From Leptodactylus fallax (taxonomy: Eukaryota > Chordata > Amphibia > Anura > Leptodactylidae): a DNA stretch of 64,000 nt. The DNA lies in assembly GCA_947044405.1 (NCBI GenBank), contig CAMRHE010000115.1, forward strand, positions 1,736,001-1,800,000, read 5' to 3'. The notes under the pieces were generated by a model. The model searched no databases and was not told the origin of the DNA. It saw only the letters and a list, made by a program, of their open reading frames with translations. Shown piece after piece: positions 56,475-64,000 of this stretch; position 1 is the first letter of the stretch; each line of letters begins with the position of its first letter. The translations under genes were made by a program, and so were the position numbers.

Positions 56475-59400
56475 TGTTTAAGTAAGCAGAATTGGCTTTG
56501 CCATACCTTTTGCAGTTTGTCTGTATTAGTTTTCACAAATGTCTTGTAGCCATACGGTTAAATTCCTGCAAAACTGCATCTGTTGTACCAGCCGGTGACA
56601 TCAAAGGAACACTGATTTATTTTCTATTTTCCAGGCTGACAAAATAAATGTACTTACAAGGTCAAGCGGTGAACTCATGGCGTCTCCATGGACACATATT
56701 GCTGCATCAAGTTTTTAATAGAATTGAGTTTTATATATAATTTTTCTGTATTTGCTAGAATCTGTATGTAATGGAACAGGTGACATGCCTGAATAACTCA
56801 TTACCCTATAATTGTGCTACATGAATTCGCCTTTATATCACTCGGGTAAGATAAGGACACAAAGTGTCAGTCTATAAGAGGTGATTTCAGGATACAGCAA
56901 CCTTCAACCAATGAATTTATCAGAAATTATCCTAGTATACAGTACATCCACCAGCAAGAGCTACTGTTCTAAAGGCTGCTTAGCTATACACCAAATGCCC
57001 ATTTTTATTAGTAACATCCACCTAGTAGCAAGTTGGACCATTGCTGGTCTTCAGAACCTCAACAATTCATCATGGCATACATAGTTAACTTCCACAAGAA
57101 TCAGAGGTGTATCAAGAAAACATTTCACCAATTGCCCTATCAGAGTTAGAACACTTGTTCCCAATAATAGCCCTACCTAGTAGTGCTGCCGATCAGTTGA
57201 CTTTTGATCAAACACAGGATAGAAGATACTGTGTAATCTGGGTTTTGCGGCCAATGATCAATGAAGTCGAATGGGGGAGGAACAATCGTAGAGATCTCCC
57301 ACTTTTGGTTTGCATCAACCTGTGTAATAAGGCCAATGTGTTTCTCATTGATTGGCACTTCGGGGGAATGATATCTGGTGGTGTAATACAGCCTTTACTC
57401 TATGTTCACCAGTTTGAACTGGTGACACCCAGCAGGCAGGGTTCATTGATTCATGCTGCTTATCCACAGAAACTTTGCTCATTTGATTTTATGCAGGACT
57501 CCGGTCATACTCACCTATCCCCACTGCTCTGTTGAACTGTCCCAGTCCCCTTTCCCACCTATGCTGGGCTGAAAATGGAGACGTTCACATGACCACTGAG
57601 ACCAAACACTGGGGAGGGATTGATGACATTACTCAGATGAGTCATCGGTTCCTTACCAGCGACCCCTGAGGCCAGTGATTGGTTTCAGCGCCCATGTGAG
57701 CCTCTCTCCATTTCTGGCTTGGTTAGTACAGGAGGTCTCCAGGACACCACCAGGACTGTACAACAGAGAACCAGCGATAGGTGAGTGTGACTTTTTTTGT
57801 TTTACACCCACCCATGAATTTGCTATAATTCCTGGAGAACCCCTTTAAAAATGTTTGCTATTACATTCAAATTTAGTCTGAAGGAGTCCAATAGCTGCCA
57901 TTGTAACTGATAAGATAAGTGTAGGAGCAATGAAGCTCAGATATCTGTATTCTGTCTTCATTGTCCTTAGTATATGGCTGACTGATAACTTTCTGTGCTT
58001 TTACTTGCATTCATTGGCTGGTTGGTCTCAGTTTTCCCTGTCATAGACTTAAGTCACTCTACTGCTTTGGAGCCCAGGAGTGGCAGGTGACCAAAGTTTA
58101 CCCACCTTAAAGGGATTGTTTCACTACAAGTTCGACATGACCTCTGTGCGTCCTGCAGAAGTAATGTAATAATAGTAGCACTACTCTACAGATGGAATTA
58201 TGTGCAGAGGAATCCTTTCATGGTGTCCTTATGTCCTAATAGGCTATATGGAAAAGAGTTGTCTTCCTTGGACAACTTCTCTAATAGGTTCTCAAAACAG
58301 AAATAAAAGCATCAGTGCTGGGATTCCCTACAGAACATCTGTCTGATAACACAATATATATGTTCTAAAACCAAGACTTTTCCATTGAAAAACAATTTTC
58401 CAGATGGTAAGCAGCTACTAAGAACGTAACTGGTATAGTGTGTTAAGTGAAAATTGTTCCTATACATGTAGGAGCCTGCCTCATCTGAATTGTAAATCAT
58501 TTGTTATAACCCAACAGAATCCATAAACGTATAATAATAGTAATAATTCAAAGTGTCTAACCTCATAATGGAGGATTGCGTGAAACTGGGTAAAGGAATA
58601 TCCAATTGCAGCAATTGGTTGCAGCTGAAATTAGTAATGTGGTAATTTCAGCATTTACGGGTAGCCAACTTGCTATTAGGAGTGATACATCCATCATTTT
58701 GGATATACAATTATGTAGATACTATGCTGTAGATAATACTACTGCCTCTCCCTGGTAATGGTATTGTCACGTACAGGCCTTCCTAGCACGTGACGCGGTT
58801 GCGGCTATCAGGGGTCGACTCAACTCCGCTCACTCAATCTCATACTCACCCTTCACTCAGGCTGCAGACTGAGCATAATTCACACCCCAACACAGTCCAC
58901 GCACCCCAAATACACGCTGCCGCCACCACTGCTGATTCAGGTCCAGCAGAAACCTTGTGCACATATACACTTCAAAAAGATAATGGGTTCATATAGCATA
59001 CACAAAGTAGCCTTAAAGTTAACACTTTAATACCAAGATGGTTCAGTGCTATATATATCTAGAGAGATAACAAATGACACACAATACAAACAGCTATAAA
59101 ATAAAAAAGAATAAAACAGAATAATACTTTAATAGAGTCTTTGCTTCCAGGAGCTTGGAAATCTTCTGTAGTGAAGTGGACACATCCAGCTCTCTTAACT
59201 GACTCCATAGATGTGACAAAGAATCTAGGTCTTCTAGATCAAGGGTAGGGGCGGGGCTTTGGTCATATGTGGGTGGGGTTATAGAGGGGGTTGGATTTTA
59301 GCAGCACTATACATCAAACAGCGCTGTAGACTGGGGGGGTGCTGGCGGGACCTTGGTGTACAGCGCTGTAGACCAGGTCCCCGTCAGGAGCTATGCCAGG

Positions 59401-59926
59401 ACCCACGACACTGTGGCCAGATCGCCGCCCCCGCCCCACTGTGCCCCACATAATGTGCTGTGCCAGGAGCCATGTCTACTGAGGCCAGCCTGCTGACCGG
59501 CAAAAAACCCTCAACGTCCTTGTCCGGTGGTTGGGGACCCCTGCCCTACAACACATGTTGGGGGAGAGAGTTATTGGGCTCTTGCCTTTCAGCATTCTTG
59601 ATTCTTTAGTTCTTACAGGTGGTAAGCTTTCACCAGAGAAGACTGGCAGTAACTTACTCCCCTTTCCCTATTCAGGACATATTCACCAAGAGGTACAGGA
59701 GAGAGATGCTTGCCAGGTGACAGCTGACTAAAGTGTATGGTTCTCCTTAGCCTTTTCTTATAAATTGTCCATCTTGTTGGCATTTACAGATTACATCTTC
59801 AAGTCTATATGTTACCTGCTTATCTAGTCCTGACATGTTTCTGGACACCTTATTCATTAAACAATAGATTTATATCCATGATATACATAGGCTCAGAATA
59901 TCAGATGACTTAACATTTCTGACTTT
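56475..59926. other. Intergenic DNA, mostly unassigned
   Basis: No gene is supported; the frame at 57107-57535 has no motif and lies in repeat-type sequence. At 58767-58797 there is an inverted GTCACGT/ACGTGAC pair that might be the end of another LTR. Sequence ending TTGGGGACCCCTG at 59543 looks like the terminal repeat of a hAT-type element, but I found no matching left end. Confidence 0.4.
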
Positions 59927-60938
59927 TGTAGCCCTATTTGGGGGGGGGGGGTATGAGTATTATCCCTCCCGCAACAGACTCGGGCGCTGACCTGTGTGTA
60001 TAATGGGACCTGAAGCCTTCGCTGAAGGGAAGAGTGGGAACATATATGAAATATATCAGTGCCTCCACCCAGGATAGAGCCTCTGTATTACAGGGAGGAT
60101 CTCTTCCTGGGACTTACCCATGAAGTACAGTTAGTAGCCTTAACAAGGATCACTGTACTAATCTCACAGTCTGAAGAATACATACAGATACCACATAAGG
60201 TTATAACAGTAGCTTTATAAGAATCAACAGGGTAATAATACATACATAAAATATACTCAGAACACAGCAATACTACAACAACCAGCAAGTCCTCAACCGT
60301 CTTAGGTTATATACCCGGGTATATATATAGATATATAGCAAGAGTCCAGTGCACAATACCTCCAGGCAACAGAAGAGATGCAGGGGCCCCTGTGGATGAC
60401 TGTGGATCCTCGGATTCTTCCAGGAGATGACAGACAGCCGATCAGGAGATGATGATGATGATGGTGAGATTCTTCACAGGCAGCAAACAGGGCGACGGTG
60501 ACGGCAGTAGATGCAGGCCTGACTACCCTAACACTGAGTCCTTAACCTGCCAGCTAAACTACTAGTGCCACCGGGCCTCTAACTAGCTAGCTGGCCTTCG
60601 GAAGCCTAACCTATCACTGCCCTGAACTGTATATATATATGGATCCCTAACTACGGTTACTAGCTAGGTCCTGTGAGTATATAGGGGGTAACACATACCT
60701 AACTATATACTGTGAAGTAAAGAGGAACAAGTGGCTCTTAGACTCCCCCAGACATAACATGTCTGTCTCAGCAGCTCTGCTCACATCTCTCTCCCCCAGC
60801 AGCTCTGCCTCACATGTGTCTGACTCACTGTATTTACAAAACAAAACTTGCACTAAATGCCTGGGGTCTCTGAAGCCAAACTGCAGGGGCAAAGAAGCCA
60901 GATACATTATATACTAGTAGAAATGGCAGTTCCCTACA
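59927..60938 (-). repeat. Ty3/gypsy 3' LTR
   Basis: A 1012-base interval with TG...CA ends on both strands (TGTAGGGAACTGCC at the minus-strand start, AATAGGGCTACA at its end). It is preceded on the minus strand by a purine-rich tract and then the pol gene, the right order for a 3' LTR. A matching 5' LTR would lie beyond the window, so identity cannot be compared. Confidence 0.75.
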
Positions 60939-60953
60939 CTCTCCCTCTGGTGA
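60939..60953 (-). promoter_or_regulatory. Polypurine tract
   Basis: The minus strand reads CACCAGAGGGAGAG just before the LTR's TG. It is the presumed primer for plus-strand DNA synthesis. Confidence 0.65.
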
Positions 60954-61057
60954 AATCTTTACGTCACGTCAAAGACATACAAAGTCATAGTATACAGTCA
61001 ACATTACCAATGACAATATCAATATGGTTGCTTTTGCATTTACAGAGTCACAACAGG

Positions 61058-63736
61058 TTAATAGGTATACATGCCAGCAGGAGCGAAAATTGGTAACATA
61101 TTGACCAAAGTGGACACTGCACCCACCCAAGCATGGTATAAATGAGGCTGAGTAGTAAATCTGGGGTCCCCCAAACTATCATATGTCAGCATAGGTGGAG
61201 GGTGTCTAATTCTCTCTCCTCTCCGTACCTCTCTCTGAGGTAAACTAGCATGTCCAGGCCCTAAACTAGGGTTGTCTGCCATGGGAGGGGATGGTGCTGG
61301 TGGCGTAGGAGAGCTAGATCCCTGCTCATCTGTAGACACAGATCTAGGTACGAATTCTGGAGTTTGAGGGTTCATAGGTCTCCCTGAAGGAGAAGATACT
61401 GGTGATCTAGGAACTTCAGGAGCCACAGTCCAATCACTCTCAGGAGTTTCAGGAAGGTCAGGTGGAATATCGGCTAAGGACTGTGGAGAATCGCAGGCCG
61501 AGCCATCATTGGAGATATCCATACCATCAATCTGAGGTACAGGCAACAAATGATTTCTATGCCAAGTCCTGATCCTCCCGTCCCGTCCTTTTATCTTGTA
61601 GACTGGTATTCCAGGCAACCGATCTACCACTGTAAAGAGTTCACTCCGCCATCGATCAGCCAGCTTATGTTTTGCAGATGCTCCCAAATTCCGTAGCAGA
61701 ACATGGTCCCCAGGGTTCAATTCTCGGTATCTTACTCGAAGATCAAATCTCCTTTTATTTCCTTCATTCACTTTGGCCGCATTTTCCTCAGCCAGCTGAT
61801 AAGCACTCTTAAGCGTTTCTTTCAAACGTGCCACGTATCGGTAATGATCTCGATGACTGATACCATCGGTAGAGACTCCCAACAAGATGTCAATAGGTAG
61901 CCTAGGCTCTCTTCCAAACATCAGAAAGTATGGTGAATATCCTGTGCTCTCGTGCCTTGTACTATTATAGGCATGCACCATAGCCTCCACTTTTCGACTC
62001 CAGGATCGCTTATCCTCAATTCGTAAGGTACCAAGCATATCAAGTAAAGTCCTGTTAAATCTTTCAGGAAGGGCATCTCCCTCTGGATGGTAAGGCGTCG
62101 TCCGACTTTTGCGGATGTTCAACAACTGAAGTAACTCTTTGATCAGGTTACTCTCAAAATCCCGGCCTTGATCAGAATGCAACCGGTGTGGTAAGCCATA
62201 ATGGATAAAATACTTTTCCCAAAGCACTCTTGCAACAGTGACTGCTTTTTGATCCTTAGTCGGAAAGGCTTGAGCATATCGTGTGAAGTGATCAGTCACC
62301 ACCAATACATTTCCAAATCCTCTGGAGTCGTTGTCAATACAAAGGAAGTCTATGCAGACAAGATCCATGGGGCCCGAACTCTTCAAGTGTCCCATGAAGG
62401 CCGCTCGAACCGGGACAGTCTTCCTCTGCAAACATCTGCGACAGCACCTACACAGACGAGTCACGGTATCTCTCATTTTGGGCCAGTAGAATCGGTCTTG
62501 TATTAGGCCATAAGTCTTCTCAGGTCCCAAATGACCATGATAATCATGCAGACTTCGGAAAATCATCTTCTGAAAGCAGCTTGGAATAACTAGTTGGCGC
62601 CTTCCAGGGTGATCATGATACAGCACCACACGATAAAGTAGGCCATTGTCTATTTCAAACTTCTCCCAATCTCGTAGAAGTTGACTGCATTCAGAGGGTA
62701 GGGATGTCTTTAACATTTCTCTGTCTTGAGAACTCACTGCTTGATAAAGAGGTCCAATTAAAGGATCAGTCTTTTGACTCCAGATCATTCGCTTTGAAGA
62801 TATAGAACAACTCTCAAAGGATCCTAAAGCGGCAGGGTAGGCAAACATGTCTGGTACAGCTTCGGGACCTCCCCCAATAGAGTCAATAAGCCGAGTTTCA
62901 GAAAAGGCTACTCGGTCTTCAACTACAGCAGCCATGGCACACAAAGCTCCTACTCCAGGACTTGGCACTTCTTCCCATTCATCCACTACTTCCGGACTAG
63001 GTAATCCAGGCCGTCTTGATAGAGCATCTGCCCCGATGTTCTTAGGCCCCGATTTATACTTGAGTGTGAATTGGTAGTTGGATAAAGCTGCCAACCAGCG
63101 ATGTCCTGTAGCGTCGAGTTTAGCGGTTGACAAAACGTATGTCAGTGGATTGTTGTCTGTTCTTACTTCAAACGTGGCTCCGTATAAATAGTCATGTAAT
63201 TTATCAACAATGGCCCACTTGAGCGCCAAAAACTCCAATTTATGTACTGGATAATTTTTCTCGCTGGGAGAAAGACTTCGACTTATGAAAGCTATGGGCC
63301 GTAACCCGGCCGGGTATTCTTGGTGCAGCACGCCACCTAATCCTTCAAAGCTGGCATCTACATGTAGCACATATGGCTTATGTGCATCAGCATAAGCCAG
63401 AACGGGAGCTTCTGTCAATTTCTTCTTCAACAACTTAAATGCTTCTTCACAATCCGCAGTCCACCTATCGCCAAAAAGGCTTTTGGAAGACCCTTTCTTC
63501 TTTCCCGGATCTCCTGCATCACTCTTCAACAGGTCGAGGAGGGCTCGAGCTATTTTTGAATATCCTTCCACAAATCGTCGATAGAATCCACAAAACCCCA
63601 AGAAAGATTGCAACTCCGTAATATTTTGCGGTCGGGGCCAATTCACCACAGCTTCAATCTTACCAGGATCGGTAGCAACTCCTTCAGCAGAAACAATATG
63701 ACCTACATAAGTGACCGAAGATCTACAAATTTGCAT
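61058..63736 (-). CDS. Ty3/gypsy pol: RT end, RNase H, integrase
   Basis: About 890 residues open. In order: the end of the reverse transcriptase (VTYVGHIVSAEGV, FLGFCGFYRRFVEGYSKIA); RNase H with HVDASFEGLGG, KLEFLALKWA, RTDNNPLTY and GADALSRRP; the integrase zinc-binding region (HDYHGHLGPEKT, CCRRCLQRK); and the integrase core with Asp in CIDFLCID, Asp in HSDQGRDFES and Glu in LPERFNRTL. A C-terminal DNA-binding part follows, with LADRWRSELFTVVDRL, and then a Pro/Ser-rich tail. These proteins copy the element RNA and insert the DNA. The upstream RT is in another frame, joined by a frameshift near 63725. The C-terminal 2.7 kb itself has no stop. Confidence 0.9.
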   Translation of the reverse strand: MQICRSSVTYVGHIVSAEGVATDPGKIEAVVNWPRPQNITELQSFLGFCGFYRRFVEGYSKIARALLDLLKSDAGDPGKKKGSSKSLFGDRWTADCEEAFKLLKKKLTEAPVLAYADAHKPYVLHVDASFEGLGGVLHQEYPAGLRPIAFISRSLSPSEKNYPVHKLEFLALKWAIVDKLHDYLYGATFEVRTDNNPLTYVLSTAKLDATGHRWLAALSNYQFTLKYKSGPKNIGADALSRRPGLPSPEVVDEWEEVPSPGVGALCAMAAVVEDRVAFSETRLIDSIGGGPEAVPDMFAYPAALGSFESCSISSKRMIWSQKTDPLIGPLYQAVSSQDREMLKTSLPSECSQLLRDWEKFEIDNGLLYRVVLYHDHPGRRQLVIPSCFQKMIFRSLHDYHGHLGPEKTYGLIQDRFYWPKMRDTVTRLCRCCRRCLQRKTVPVRAAFMGHLKSSGPMDLVCIDFLCIDNDSRGFGNVLVVTDHFTRYAQAFPTKDQKAVTVARVLWEKYFIHYGLPHRLHSDQGRDFESNLIKELLQLLNIRKSRTTPYHPEGDALPERFNRTLLDMLGTLRIEDKRSWSRKVEAMVHAYNSTRHESTGYSPYFLMFGREPRLPIDILLGVSTDGISHRDHYRYVARLKETLKSAYQLAEENAAKVNEGNKRRFDLRVRYRELNPGDHVLLRNLGASAKHKLADRWRSELFTVVDRLPGIPVYKIKGRDGRIRTWHRNHLLPVPQIDGMDISNDGSACDSPQSLADIPPDLPETPESDWTVAPEVPRSPVSSPSGRPMNPQTPEFVPRSVSTDEQGSSSPTPPAPSPPMADNPSLGPGHASLPQREVRRGERIRHPPPMLTYDSLGDPRFTTQPHLYHAWVGAVSTLVNMLPIFAPAGMYTY

Positions 63737-64000
63737 TTGTCAGCCGACAACTTCAGCCCCTCTTCTTTTAAGCGATGGAGTACTCTCATGAGTCGTTCTT
63801 CATGTTCTTCCAGCGTCTTTCCAAACACAATAATGTCATCAAGATATACAAGGCATTCCCGGGGCACTAAATCACCTAACACTCTTTCCATCAACCTTTG
63901 GAACGTTGCTGGCGCACCTTTTGTACCTTGCGGCATACGAGTGAACTGAAAGAAACCCAAGGGGCATATGAAGGCTGTCTTTTCCTGATCCTCAGGTACC
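63703..64000 (-). CDS. Ty3/gypsy reverse transcriptase, partial (window edge)
   Basis: The open frame runs from the window edge to about 63703. It contains the RT palm with GFFQFTRMPQGTKGAPATFQ and the catalytic YLDD motif (VYLDDIIVFGKT). The frame then shifts: the sequence KLSADKCKF continues in the frame of 63736 with VTYVGHIV. The single shift suggests a recently disabled copy, or a sequencing error. Gag and protease would lie outside the window. Confidence 0.85.
   Translation of the reverse strand, partial: VPEDQEKTAFICPLGFFQFTRMPQGTKGAPATFQRLMERVLGDLVPRECLVYLDDIIVFGKTLEEHEERLMRVLHRLKEEGLKLSADKCKFVDLRSLM

Noticed and set aside
57107..57535. 142-codon + strand frame
   Set aside because: The composition and overlap with repeat-type sequence point to chance; no motif was recognised.
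58767..58797. GTCACGT/ACGTGAC inverted pair as an LTR end
   Set aside because: Too short, and no partner LTR or coding region was seen.
59231..59543. Possible small hAT-type element ending TTGGGGACCCCTG
   Set aside because: No convincing left end and no 8-bp duplication; mentioned only in the region note.

Overview
The window looks like vertebrate nuclear DNA, most likely from a frog. There is no operon-like gene packing. Long introns and intergenic DNA are crowded with palindromic non-autonomous DNA transposons, several Tc1-like families, a hAT element, an L1-type LINE, a Ty3/gypsy retrotransposon and a DIRS-like gag fragment. The assignment to frog is an inference from this repeat mixture and was not checked against any database.

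Host gene content is thin. Three phase-compatible exons on the + strand (16284-16429, 20575-20662, and a terminal exon from 27408 with a stop at 27534-27536 and AATAAA at 28159-28164) make the 3' end of a protein gene whose family I do not recognise. A possible extra upstream exon lies at 9993-10068. A block at 48060-48790 looks single-copy and rich in homeodomain-type motifs; it is a candidate conserved non-coding element.

Layout: 1-3.5 kb, small foldback repeats. 3.58-8.41 kb, a decayed hAT element (minus strand) with a perfect 8-bp target duplication, interrupted by an intact-looking Tc1 with DD35E spacing and by a small palindromic element. 10.5-12.1 kb, a DD34E Tc1 copy inserted in an older repeat. 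12-28 kb, the host gene's 3' exons, with introns holding foldbacks, an 87-bp tandem repeat, CA and TA microsatellites and a 3-kb dispersed repeat. 29.7-31.5 kb, a second copy of the same DD34E family in opposite orientation, inside a palindromic element. 35.4-37.5 kb, another DD34E-type Tc1 inside a palindromic element. 38.0-45.7 kb, a full-length L1-like LINE with a target duplication, an open ORF1, a broken ORF2 and a C-rich VNTR directly after the ORF2 stop. 48-54 kb, the candidate regulatory element, nested foldbacks, a 208-bp tandem duplication and a DIRS-like gag fragment with a TATA-bearing terminal region. 54.8-56.5 kb, an intact-looking DD38E Tc1-like element with about 270-bp inverted repeats. 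59.9-64.0 kb, the 3' LTR, polypurine tract and pol (RT, RNase H, integrase) of a Ty3/gypsy element on the minus strand that runs off the window.

The mobile elements are self-contained. Three catalytic spacings of the Tc1 DDE transposase (DD34E, DD35E, DD38E) occur within 51 kb, and the nesting allows relative dating. I found no evidence of a new multi-gene system. The most unusual items are the nesting, the element whose inverted repeats contain the end of its own gene, the tandem array with an internally inverted core, and the unassigned host gene.
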